Part shown: positions 15,403-23,440 of the stretch, piece after piece | Layout: each line of letters begins with the position of its first letter | Numbering within the stretch: the stretch's first letter is position 1 | NCBI GenBank assembly: GCA_015056905.1 | Contig: SVFI01000004.1 | Span: forward strand, 62,001 to 126,000 | DNA from: Lachnospiraceae bacterium | GTDB taxonomy: Bacteria > Bacillota > Clostridia > Lachnospirales > Lachnospiraceae | Direction of reading: 5' to 3' | Length of the DNA stretch: 64,000 bases | The notes under the pieces: model-generated | What the model saw: the letters and a program-made list of their open reading frames with translations, nothing else | What the model was told of the DNA's origin: nothing | Databases searched by the model: none | Position numbers and translations under genes: made by a program

Positions 15403-15443
15403 ATATTTGATAGTATCTGCTTTCCGCCGAAGCTTTTGCAGAA

Positions 15444-15514
15444 AGCGGGTGATGGGAATCGAACCCACGTATCCAGCTTGGAAGGCTGGTGTTCTACCAT
15501 TGAACTACACCCGC
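15444..15514 (-). tRNA. tRNA-Gly(TCC)
   Basis: 71 bases, acceptor stem GCGGGTG/CACCCGC, discriminator T, anticodon loop CTTCCAA, T loop TTCGATT. CCA is not encoded. Confidence 0.97.
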
Positions 15515-15534
15515 GTATGTGGATGAAATCCTAG

Positions 15535-15607
<73 letters not shown>

Positions 15608-15635
15608 AGTCATACTGCTCACAAAGCACTTTGAT

Positions 15636-15664
15636 ATTTTATCGCGTTTTGATGCATTTGTCAA
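15636..15664 (-). promoter_or_regulatory. Promoter of tRNA cluster
   Basis: On the - strand a perfect TTGACA (15664-15659), a 17-bp spacer and TAAAAT (15641-15636), just after the histidine kinase stop. Confidence 0.8.
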
Positions 15665-15669
15665 GTAAT

Positions 15670-16986
15670 TTATATAAAAACAATCCTAATTTCTGTTCCG
15701 ACACCCACTTCACTATCCAGGCGAAGCTCTGCATGGTGAAGTGCTACGATATGTTTTACAATGGCAAGTCCCAGCCCGGTTCCGCCGGTTTCTTTGGAAC
15801 GGCTCTTGTCCACGCGGTAAAAGCGCTCAAAGATACGTTCTCTGTATTCCTCATCAATTCCGATTCCCGTATCACGCACAGAAAGATAGACATTGTCATC
15901 CTCCTCACCGACCGACACATAGACCTTACCGTTTTCTTTGTTATAGCGGATGGCATTGTCACAGAGATTGAAAATAACTTCATCCAGCATCTGTCTGCTG
16001 CCATAGACAACACTCTTTTCCCCGGAAAATTCAAGCGAGACCCCATGCTTCTCAGCGTTCATTTGAAGCATTTCCACACAAGTCTGCGCCAGTTCATACA
16101 AATCTACCTGCTCAAATGTATCCGGCTCGGAAGAGGAATCAAGTTCAGATAAGCGGATAATATCATTAATCAGTGTCAAAAGCCGGTTGGCGCTCCGATG
16201 AATTTCTTTTCCAAACCGCATTGCATCCGCTTCATTTACCATACCATTCTCGATAAGCTCTGAGTAACCGGAAATCGATGTGAGCGGTGTTTTCAGCTCA
16301 TGGGATACATTTGCGGTAAACTCCTGTCGCATATTTGCGCTTTTTAAAATATCTTCATGCTGCTGATGAATCTTCTGAATCAGCGGTTCAAGCTCCGGAT
16401 AGCCTTCAACCCGGTCCATGTGATCCATATCCTCCGCCATCTTCTCAATCGGCGCTACAATACTCTTTGCAAGCGTCCGCGACAAAACAGAACACAGGAG
16501 AAGCAACAATATAAAAATCAAAATCAGCATAGGCAGGGAACGGAACAGCATATACCATGCACTTGAGGCCTGTTTCGCCACCCGAAGAATATTTCCGCTC
16601 TCCGTTTTAACCGCATAATAATACATGCTCTCAGAGAGGGTCTCCGATGTTCGTACTGCCTGTCCTTTTCCGCTTTTCATTGCATCGGCAATTTCACTGC
16701 GCTCGCTGTGGTTTGTCATCTGCGTTTCTTCTGCCACATTGTCAAAAAGTACGGTTCCATCCCCGGAAACGACAGTAATCCGAAGCCCGTCAGCTTCGGA
16801 TGTAAATGTCTTGTTATGTATCATCTTTTCAAAATCTGCTTCCTGCAATATTGTTGCATACGCACGCAATTCATCAAATATCTCCTGCTTAAACAGCGTG
16901 TAGAACACCCCGACAAGCGTAAGAAGCGTTGCCAGAATTGCAAGCGCAGCAATATACATCATCTGAAGATTGATTTTTTTCTTCAT
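15670..16986 (-). CDS. PhoR-like sensor histidine kinase
   Basis: A 438-residue membrane kinase. Membrane segments at about residues 10-32 and 148-170 enclose an extracytoplasmic sensor domain of about 115 residues; a short HAMP-like linker follows. The dimerisation domain has the phospho-accepting His229 in SHELKTPLTSISGYSEL; the ATPase domain shows N box DNAIRYN, G1 DTGIGI and G2 GTGLGLAIVKHIV. It starts 1 base after the response regulator stop, so the two are a pair. The neighbour is a Na/Pi cotransporter, so phosphate sensing is likely, though cell-envelope sensors of the WalK/PhoR type look alike. Confidence 0.9.
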   Translation of the reverse strand: MKKKINLQMMYIAALAILATLLTLVGVFYTLFKQEIFDELRAYATILQEADFEKMIHNKTFTSEADGLRITVVSGDGTVLFDNVAEETQMTNHSERSEIADAMKSGKGQAVRTSETLSESMYYYAVKTESGNILRVAKQASSAWYMLFRSLPMLILIFILLLLLCSVLSRTLAKSIVAPIEKMAEDMDHMDRVEGYPELEPLIQKIHQQHEDILKSANMRQEFTANVSHELKTPLTSISGYSELIENGMVNEADAMRFGKEIHRSANRLLTLINDIIRLSELDSSSEPDTFEQVDLYELAQTCVEMLQMNAEKHGVSLEFSGEKSVVYGSRQMLDEVIFNLCDNAIRYNKENGKVYVSVGEEDDNVYLSVRDTGIGIDEEYRERIFERFYRVDKSRSKETGGTGLGLAIVKHIVALHHAELRLDSEVGVGTEIRIVFI

Positions 16987-16987
16987 C

Positions 16988-17671
16988 CTAATCCTCTCTT
17001 GTCAGAATATAACCTACATTTCTTACCGTCTTGATATAAGAACCTGCGTCTTTTAATTTTTTACGGAGTGTCTTAATATGCATATCAAGCGTTCTGGATT
17101 CGCCTTCAAAATCTGTTCCCCATATTTTATCGAGAATCACTTCTCTGCTCGTAACAATTCCGGCGTTGATAAGCAAAAGTTTCAAAAGCTCATACTCTTT
17201 GTAGGTAAGCTCACACGGCTGGTTATCCACCGTAACAAGATGCTTTTCTTCCTCCATACGGATAGTTTCAAAAGAAAGAACGAGAGGCATTGCGCCGATT
17301 ACCTGACTTCTGCGAAGAAGCGCCTTCACGCGGGAAATCAGTTCCATCACACCAAACGGTTTGGTCATATAGTCATCTGCTCCGAGGTCAAGCCCCTTTA
17401 CTTTGTCAATTTCGGATGTTTTTGCCGTGACAAGAATAATCGGCGGATAAGCGGTTCTCGGATCCGCCTTAAGTTTCCGGATGATGGACAATCCGTCTTC
17501 ATCCGGAAGCATAATATCCAAAAGAAACAAATCCGGAACTCTTTTATCCAATTCGCGATAAAATTCTTTCGCACTCGAAAATTCTTTTACTGTATGCCCG
17601 ATATTCTTAAGCGCAAAGCTTTCGATTTCCGCTATATTTTTATCATCTTCTACGATATAGATCAGCGCCAT
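16988..17671 (-). CDS. PhoB/PhoP-like response regulator (OmpR family)
   Basis: A 227-residue response regulator. The receiver domain has the acidic pocket EDD (8-10), phospho-acceptor Asp52 (LFLLDIMLP), Thr82 and Lys104 (YMTKPFG). The C-terminal winged helix of the OmpR/PhoB class runs from about residue 130 to 225 (CELTYKEYELLKLLLINAGI, then SRTLDMHIKTLRKKL). It is encoded between the Na/Pi cotransporter and the kinase. The hexamer array upstream of the cotransporter (19519-19557) matches the binding pattern of Gram-positive PhoP, so self-regulation is plausible. Confidence 0.92.
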   Translation of the reverse strand: MALIYIVEDDKNIAEIESFALKNIGHTVKEFSSAKEFYRELDKRVPDLFLLDIMLPDEDGLSIIRKLKADPRTAYPPIILVTAKTSEIDKVKGLDLGADDYMTKPFGVMELISRVKALLRRSQVIGAMPLVLSFETIRMEEEKHLVTVDNQPCELTYKEYELLKLLLINAGIVTSREVILDKIWGTDFEGESRTLDMHIKTLRKKLKDAGSYIKTVRNVGYILTRED

Positions 17672-17697
17672 CTTATTCCCCTGTCTCCATACATAAT

Positions 17698-19458
17698 TTA
17701 CGGTAACATATATTTGTTCTTGTACATACTGAAGTAATCTTCAAATGTAGCATTGTTAGAATTCTTCAGATTGTTGATATAATCATGTGCCTCAAAATCA
17801 TCATCATTTACCTGGAAAAGCGAAAGCGCAATGTTGGAACAATGATCGGAAACTCTCTCGTAACTCGTCACCACATCGGAGAGGATAAATCCCATCTCGA
17901 TCGTGCATTTTCCTTTTCTCAAACGCTTAATATGACGCTTTTTGATTTCTGCCTGTAAATAATCAATCGCATCCTCCAGCGGTTCCACCTGAAGTGCTCT
18001 GTTCATATCTCCGGTCTTGAACACATCAAAGGAAAGATTCACTACTTCTTCAAGTGCCTTGGTAAACACTTCAAGTTCCACAGAAGCCTTGTTGGAAAAA
18101 TGCTGCTCCTTATCGTACATTTCTTTTGCGGACTGTGCAATATTTACCGCATGATCGCTGATACGCTCAAAATCTCCGATGCTATGCAGAAGCGTATTAA
18201 GTGTATGGGAATCATTTTCAGAAAGATCTTTACTGCTGAGCTTTACAAGATAATTTCCGATTTCATCCTCATATTTATCTACGATATCTTCCATTTTAAA
18301 GATTTCCTGCACCTTATCTTCGTCAAATTTATAAAGCAGTTTTGTTGACTCAAATAATGCTTTTTTCGTAATCTCTGACATTTCAAGTGCAGCATTTTTA
18401 CACTGTTCCATCGCAAGTCCCGGCGTATCGAGGAAACGGACATCAAGAAGATGAAGTGCACTGTCGTCTGTTTCTTCTTCTTTCTCATCCGGAACAACAA
18501 GTGTTGCAATTTTCACAAGTAGTTTAGAGAACGGAAGTAATGCCAGTGTTGCAACAACATTAAAAATAGAGTGCACAACCGCAATTCCCGCTGCATTTGC
18601 GCTATCATTCAAGAATTTAAAATCAATAAATGAGTTAATTGTATAGAATACAATCATAAAAATTGCTGTACCGACAATATTGAAGAACAGATGCACCATG
18701 GCTGCTCTCTTCGCATTTTTCTTAGCACCAATCGATGAAATGAGTGCTGTTACACAAGTACCGATGTTCTGACCCATGATAATCGGAAGCGCTGTCGCAT
18801 AGCTTACTGCACCTGTTTTACAAAGTGCCTGCAAAATACCGACGGACGCAGACGAACTCTGAATAATCGCTGTTAAAACAGCACCTGCCAGAAGACCAAG
18901 AATCGGATTTGAAAACATAAGTAAAATGTTGGTAAACTCCGGAACATTAGCAAGTGGTTTTACTGCTGCTGACATTGCGTCCATACCTGTCATAAGAACG
19001 GCAAATCCGACAAGGATTTTTCCGACATTGTGGTTTTTCTCTTTTTTTGTAAACATGATAAGAACCACACCAATCAGAGCAAGAACCGGAGCAAATGATG
19101 TCGGTTTTAATAACTGTACAAAAACATTATCGCTCTCAATACCGCTCAAACTCAAAATCCAGGCTGTCGCTGTTGTACCGACATTCGCACCCATGATGAT
19201 ACCGACTGCCTGTTGCAGCTTCATAATCCCTGAGTTAACAAAACCTACAACCATAACCGTTGTGGCAGAAGAACTTTGAATCAGCGCTGTCACACCCGCA
19301 CCGAGCAATACTGCTTTGAGCGGACTGTTGGTCATCTTTTCCAATATTTTTTCCAAGCGTCCTCCGGATGCTTTAGAAAGACCTTCGCCCATAACATCCA
19401 TTCCATAAAGGAAGAGGGCAAGTCCACCTATCATTGATAAAATACTAAAAAAATCCAT
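17698..19458 (-). CDS. Na+/Pi cotransporter with C-terminal PhoU-like domain
   Basis: A 586-residue protein of the NptA/YjbB (PNaS) family, which moves phosphate with sodium. The membrane half has the two repeated QSSSA motifs (ALIQSSSATTVMVVGF and TAIIQSSSASVGILQAL) that mark the family. The C-terminal 200 residues are helical and PhoU-like (NTLLHSIGDFERISDHAVNI and VTSYERVSDHCSNIA), with metal-binding type ER.SDH repeats. First gene of the unit with the two-component system; GAGGAGGCTATT precedes ATG. The upstream PhoP-like box suggests induction at low phosphate. Confidence 0.92.
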   Translation of the reverse strand: MDFFSILSMIGGLALFLYGMDVMGEGLSKASGGRLEKILEKMTNSPLKAVLLGAGVTALIQSSSATTVMVVGFVNSGIMKLQQAVGIIMGANVGTTATAWILSLSGIESDNVFVQLLKPTSFAPVLALIGVVLIMFTKKEKNHNVGKILVGFAVLMTGMDAMSAAVKPLANVPEFTNILLMFSNPILGLLAGAVLTAIIQSSSASVGILQALCKTGAVSYATALPIIMGQNIGTCVTALISSIGAKKNAKRAAMVHLFFNIVGTAIFMIVFYTINSFIDFKFLNDSANAAGIAVVHSIFNVVATLALLPFSKLLVKIATLVVPDEKEEETDDSALHLLDVRFLDTPGLAMEQCKNAALEMSEITKKALFESTKLLYKFDEDKVQEIFKMEDIVDKYEDEIGNYLVKLSSKDLSENDSHTLNTLLHSIGDFERISDHAVNIAQSAKEMYDKEQHFSNKASVELEVFTKALEEVVNLSFDVFKTGDMNRALQVEPLEDAIDYLQAEIKKRHIKRLRKGKCTIEMGFILSDVVTSYERVSDHCSNIALSLFQVNDDDFEAHDYINNLKNSNNATFEDYFSMYKNKYMLP

Positions 19459-19505
19459 AATAGCCTCCTCTTTCGCTATAATAATCTTCTTTCCATCTTC
19501 CCCAT

Positions 19506-19557
19506 TTTATAATATGTTTGTAAAATTAAAAACATTTCTATGTAAAATTTATGTAAA
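19506..19557 (-). promoter_or_regulatory. PhoP-box-like hexamer array and -10
   Basis: On the - strand four hexamers at an exact 11-bp period: TTTACA (19557-19552), TTTACA (19546-19541), ATGTTT (19535-19530) and TTTACA (19524-19519). They are followed by TATTATAAA (-10 at 19514-19509 or 19511-19506). B. subtilis-type PhoP boxes are direct TTAACA-like repeats spaced by about 5 bp and placed at about -20 to -60, as here. Binding is inferred. Confidence 0.6.
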
Positions 19558-19599
19558 AAATAGCCGCCAAGCGACCATTTTTTACATTTCTTAGCCGAT

Positions 19600-20445
19600 T
19601 CAGACAATTTTTACGGGTCCTTCCAGAACCTCTCTTTCAATTTTAAGAGCATTGTCTCTCTGTACATAAACTGCCCATTTTACAAGAATAAGTTCCCCAT
19701 CTGACAGCTCCATCGCTGTAATACACCGCGGGTGCACACAACTCCCTGTATTGAGATATGCAGGTAACTCCCCTGTCAATCTCGGACGATGCGTATGCCC
19801 CGTAATGAGAGTTGTCTGTTGCTCTTCCACCCAACGCTGGAGCTTGCGCTCCACACGATTCGCCTTTTCATAACTTTTTCCCGCATCCGTCGGATCGTTC
19901 ACACCGAACAGTTCCAATGGCCGCCAGACATATCTTACCAGAAAACGCCCCAGCCACCAGAGTGTGTCATTGAGCAAATCTCCCTGATGCCCGTGCGCCA
20001 AAAATATCTCGTTTCCGCTGCATTCATATTTCAGCCTCAGTCCTTCCCTTATTTTTATTCCCGGAAATGACTCCTCAAGATATTGCAAGGCAAAGCCGTC
20101 TTTTTCTTTTACTTTATCATGGTTACCGGAGACCATCAGAAAACGGTTCTTTTTATAAAATTCCGACATCATCCAAAATGCATCACTATACGCACGCATT
20201 ACCTGTTCCATGCTGCGATTTTCCCACAGTTCATCCCCATCACCGAGTTCAATATAAGCATAGCCGTTTTTGTCATAGTAATTCAATGCCGCAAAAAATA
20301 AATTCTGATTCGGGGCAAAATTGTCTCCCCAGTTCGCAATCCCTCTGTGACAATCACTCATAATCACAATTTTTGTCTCATCATTAAACGAAATCACAGG
20401 CGCTTTTTTCCATACGTCATCCAGTCTCTTTAATGTTCTTTTCAT
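19600..20445 (-). CDS. Calcineurin-type metallophosphoesterase
   Basis: A 281-residue metal-dependent phosphoesterase. The metal-binding motifs appear in order: SDCHRG (D-x-H), GDGDELWENR, GNHD, AHGHQGD and GHTH. The start MKRTLKRLDDVW is chosen because it lies just past the stop of the upstream gene; the frame is open earlier but that part overlaps the DUF4474 gene by more than 60 bp. The fold and length resemble UDP-2,3-diacylglucosamine-hydrolase-like and other single-domain enzymes, but the substrate is unknown. A Gram-positive would not need lipid A enzymes, so a phosphodiesterase on another lipid or nucleotide is more likely. Confidence 0.85.
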   Translation of the reverse strand: MKRTLKRLDDVWKKAPVISFNDETKIVIMSDCHRGIANWGDNFAPNQNLFFAALNYYDKNGYAYIELGDGDELWENRSMEQVMRAYSDAFWMMSEFYKKNRFLMVSGNHDKVKEKDGFALQYLEESFPGIKIREGLRLKYECSGNEIFLAHGHQGDLLNDTLWWLGRFLVRYVWRPLELFGVNDPTDAGKSYEKANRVERKLQRWVEEQQTTLITGHTHRPRLTGELPAYLNTGSCVHPRCITAMELSDGELILVKWAVYVQRDNALKIEREVLEGPVKIV

Positions 20446-20449
20446 ATGT

Positions 20450-21376
20450 TCACACTTTCCGGCGAACATCTTTCTCTCGCCCGAGCCTTCTCCATCCTCT
20501 AAATCCCAGAATCGCACGGTAGAGCAGCGGATAGCGGAAACTTAAAAAGGTTATTTTATCCAAATCCGTGTCAAACATCTTTGTTCTCTTATTATAAATT
20601 TTACAGTTGCGTCTGTTATTGCTCTGCGCAAGCGCGCGAAGTAGCGGATGTTTTCGTACCGGCTGCGTGGTCTTTGGCTGTGCAAAATAAACAGTCACAT
20701 ACTTTCCGCAAATATAAGCCTCTCTCCCTCTATATCCCATTGCCGTCAGACTTCTGAAAAAGGCCTTGCTCATTGTCTCGCTCGGAAAAACAATTTTTAT
20801 ATACATGTTTAGTTCCTCCGGCCGCGAAAACAATCCCGGTTCAAAAGCCGTAAGCCACCAGTGCTCTGCCCTTCTGCTGAGAATTACCTCCCCGTCTTTA
20901 TAAACAACGTACTGCATGTAAAGACGCTCATCATCTCCTACACTGCCGTAATGCAGCTTCCTTTCATCTCCCGGCTGAAAATCCTCCGGTTTTTCGACAC
21001 AATATATTCCGACTTCTGTCCCGGTTGTCATTCCATACTGTCCCTTCCACAACTCAACCAACCACATTTTTCCTTTGTATTCAAAATAAACCGGCTCACA
21101 ATCAATCACCATTGAAAGTAATACTGCCCCTTCATCAAATGCCTTTTCATACCCTATTTTTCGCTGCCACGGATACATCCCGGAATAAAAAATATCCTGC
21201 AACGGGTCATACAAAAATCCAAACGGTCTTGTTGCATCATCGAGTCTCTTTTCCTTGGCTTTTTCTTCCATCCGGTGAACCTTCCGAACTGCCACTGCCG
21301 TCCATATTTTGGCCACGAGAATATAAATAAGAAGAATTAAAAAAAGAATTCCTATACCAACTTGAATATTTTGCAT
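20450..21376 (-). CDS. DUF4474-type membrane-anchored protein
   Basis: A 308-residue protein with one N-terminal membrane segment (VGIGILFLILLIYILVAKIW) and a large cytoplasmic or surface domain that I recognise as DUF4474-like: FGFLYDPLQDIFYSGMYPWQ, then ALLSMVIDCEPVYFEYKGKM and WKGQYGMTTGTEVGIYC. Function of the family is unknown. The C-terminus is basic (RGWRRLGREKDVRRKV). It lies 4 bp before the metallophosphoesterase start, so the two are co-expressed. Confidence 0.7.
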   Translation of the reverse strand: MQNIQVGIGILFLILLIYILVAKIWTAVAVRKVHRMEEKAKEKRLDDATRPFGFLYDPLQDIFYSGMYPWQRKIGYEKAFDEGAVLLSMVIDCEPVYFEYKGKMWLVELWKGQYGMTTGTEVGIYCVEKPEDFQPGDERKLHYGSVGDDERLYMQYVVYKDGEVILSRRAEHWWLTAFEPGLFSRPEELNMYIKIVFPSETMSKAFFRSLTAMGYRGREAYICGKYVTVYFAQPKTTQPVRKHPLLRALAQSNNRRNCKIYNKRTKMFDTDLDKITFLSFRYPLLYRAILGFRGWRRLGREKDVRRKV

Positions 21377-21452
21377 AATGTTATGCCTTTCTATTCTTTA
21401 TATTAGTATATGAAATTCTTCATATTACGTGAAAATACGACAAAAAATAAAC

Positions 21453-21518
21453 CCCTCCGATGTCTTATAGTTTTGGAGCGGAAGCGTGTCCGCTTCATAA
21501 CTATAAGACACCGGAGGG
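21453..21518 (-). terminator. Large terminator after the transketolase operon
   Basis: A long imperfect stem of about 20 bp (CCCTCCGATGTCTTATAGTT with AACTATAAGACACCGGAGGG) capped by an inner hairpin GAAGCGTGTCCGCTTC. It follows the transketolase stop on the - strand and is followed there by a TTTATTTTTTGTC tract. Confidence 0.85.
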
Positions 21519-21543
21519 TATCTATTTTTTATTGTATTTTCTC

Positions 21544-22485
21544 TTATTTCAAGAACTCTTTCGTCTTTGCGTACACGCCTTGTGCATCAAGACCGTATTT
21601 TTCTACGAGAGCCGCTGCAGGTCCGGATTCACCGAATCTGTCATAAACACCGATCTTGCAAACTTTGGTAGGTGCTTTTTCGCTTAAAACATCGCAAACA
21701 GCACTTCCAAGTCCGCCGATTACGGAATGTTCTTCCACCGTTACAACTTTTCCTGTCTTCTTTGCAGAAGCAAGAACAAGTTCCTCGTCAAGTGGCTTGA
21801 TTGTGTGGATATTGATAACTTCTGCATCAATACCGTCAGCTGCCAACTTCTCAGCTGCACCGAGGGCACTTTCCACACAAATACCGGATGCAATAATGGT
21901 CACATCCTTTCCTTCTCTGAGAAGAACACCTTTTCCTACTTCAAATTTGTAATCGTCTCTCTCGTTGATTACCGGAACGGCCGCACGTCCGAAACGAAGG
22001 TAAACCGGTCCTTCGATTTCAAGCGCTGCACGAACGGCTGCTTTTGCTTCAATATCATCGGATGGAACGATAACCGTCATACCCGGAATCGTACGCATAA
22101 GAGCCACGTCCTCGTTACACTGGTGTGTTGCACCGTCTTCACCTACCGTAATGCCGGCGTGAGTTGCACCGATTTTTACATTTAAATGTGGGTAACCGAT
22201 AGAGTTACGCACCTGCTCAAAGTTACGTCCTGCTGCAAACATGGCAAAAGAAGAAATAAAAGGAATCTTTCCGCATGTTGCAAGTCCTGCTGCGATACCT
22301 GTCATATTACATTCTGCAATACCACAATCAATGAAACGGTCCGGGTATGCTTTCTGGAACGTACCTGTCTTGGTTGCTCCTGCGAGGTCTGCATCTAAAA
22401 CAACTAAATCAGGAAAATCTTCTGCGCAAGCTACAAGGGCATTTCCGTAACTTTCTCTTGTTGCAATTTTCTTAACATCAGCCAT
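21544..22485 (-). CDS. Transketolase C-terminal subunit
   Basis: A 313-residue protein with the pyrimidine-binding and C-terminal domains of transketolase. The catalytic glutamate lies in DCGIAECNMTGIAAGLA; the central block GVTVGEDGATHQCNEDVALM and the C-terminal SVIGGLGSAV are typical. With the preceding N-terminal subunit it forms a split transketolase, interconverting xylulose-5-P, ribose-5-P, sedoheptulose-7-P and glyceraldehyde-3-P. The start overlaps the previous stop (TAATG), so translation is coupled. Split enzymes can also serve as DXS-like or other TPP enzymes, but the context with xylulokinase favours transketolase. Confidence 0.92.
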   Translation of the reverse strand: MADVKKIATRESYGNALVACAEDFPDLVVLDADLAGATKTGTFQKAYPDRFIDCGIAECNMTGIAAGLATCGKIPFISSFAMFAAGRNFEQVRNSIGYPHLNVKIGATHAGITVGEDGATHQCNEDVALMRTIPGMTVIVPSDDIEAKAAVRAALEIEGPVYLRFGRAAVPVINERDDYKFEVGKGVLLREGKDVTIIASGICVESALGAAEKLAADGIDAEVINIHTIKPLDEELVLASAKKTGKVVTVEEHSVIGGLGSAVCDVLSEKAPTKVCKIGVYDRFGESGPAAALVEKYGLDAQGVYAKTKEFLK

Positions 22486-23330
22486 TATGCCATACCTCCT
22501 TTCGCAAGCTCTTCATCAATCTTGGCAAGGTCTGCCATTGCAATGGCATATTCTTCATCGTTCGGAGCTTTTCCGTGCCATCCTGCTTTATCTTCCATGA
22601 AAGAAACACCTTTTCCCTTCAGAGATTTCATAACAATCGCTGTTGGCATTCCTTTTGTCTCTCTTGCCTTCTCCATTGCAGCACGTATCTCATCGAAATT
22701 ATGTGCATCAATGTTGATTACATTAAAATTAAATGCTTCAAATTTCTTGTCAATCGGATATACGGAACATACGTCTTCCACGCGTCCGTCAATCTGCAGA
22801 CCGTTGTTGTCAACGATTACCACAAGATTATCAAGCTTATTGGCACCTGCAAACATAGCTGCCTCCCATACCTGACCTTCCTGAATTTCACCGTCTCCGA
22901 GAAGCGTGTACACTCTGTAATCTTTTTTATCCATCTTTCCTGCAACTGCCATTCCAACTGCAGCCGAAATTCCCTGTCCTAAAGAACCGGAGCTCATGTC
23001 CACGCCCGGTGTCTCCTGCATACAAGGATGTCCCTGAAGATAAGATCCAAGGTGACGAAGCGTCTTTAAATCCTCTACCGGGAAATATCCTCTGTTGGCA
23101 AGTGCTGAATATAACCCCGGCGCTGTATGACCTTTGGACAATACAAAACGATCCCTGTTTTCCATTTTCGGATTTGCAGGATCGATATTCATTTCTTCGA
23201 AATAAAGATACGTAAACATATCTGCTGCAGATAAAGATCCACCCGGATGTCCGGCTTTTGCACTGTGAACTGCAGTCACGATACCTTTACGAACTTCGTT
23301 TGCTGTTTTTTGAAGCTCTAAGTTTGTCAT
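22485..23330 (-). CDS. Transketolase N-terminal subunit
   Basis: A 281-residue protein with the TPP-binding N-terminal domain. Seen: AGHPGGSLSAADMFTYLYF, KGHTAPGLYSAL (active-site His) and the TPP/Mg motif GDGEIQEGQVWEAAMFAG with VVIVDNNGLQIDG. It functions with the C-terminal subunit encoded immediately after it. It is separated from the upstream isomerase gene by a hairpin (23371-23402), so it may be expressed at lower or separately controlled level. GGAGGACGTCAA precedes ATG. Confidence 0.92.
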   Translation of the reverse strand: MTNLELQKTANEVRKGIVTAVHSAKAGHPGGSLSAADMFTYLYFEEMNIDPANPKMENRDRFVLSKGHTAPGLYSALANRGYFPVEDLKTLRHLGSYLQGHPCMQETPGVDMSSGSLGQGISAAVGMAVAGKMDKKDYRVYTLLGDGEIQEGQVWEAAMFAGANKLDNLVVIVDNNGLQIDGRVEDVCSVYPIDKKFEAFNFNVINIDAHNFDEIRAAMEKARETKGMPTAIVMKSLKGKGVSFMEDKAGWHGKAPNDEEYAIAMADLAKIDEELAKGGMA

Positions 23331-23370
23331 TTGACGTCCTCCATTTATTTTTTATGTCAGATAAAAATCT

Positions 23371-23402
23371 ACCCGACATATATTTTATAAAATATGTCGG
23401 GT
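23371..23402 (-). terminator. Intra-operon hairpin before transketolase
   Basis: Perfect 11-bp stem ACCCGACATAT / ATATGTCGGGT with an A+T interior able to extend it. On the - strand it is followed by AGATTTTTATC. It may partly terminate transcription or protect upstream mRNA from decay. Confidence 0.7.
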
Positions 23403-23440
23403 GATTTCAATTCATTTAATCCTTTTTTTAGTATAAATTC

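Noticed and set aside
13463-15409. Prophage or integrative element with tRNA attachment site
   Set aside because: Both tRNA copies are complete and flanked by repeats on both sides; no integrase or phage gene lies between. Kept only as a duplication finding.
17078-17737. 219-codon frame on the + strand opposite the response regulator
   Set aside because: Cys/Phe/Arg-rich translation typical of an antisense frame, and the - strand gene is certain.
21410-21687. Small + strand frames over the transketolase terminator
   Set aside because: They run through the large terminator stem and antisense to the transketolase gene.
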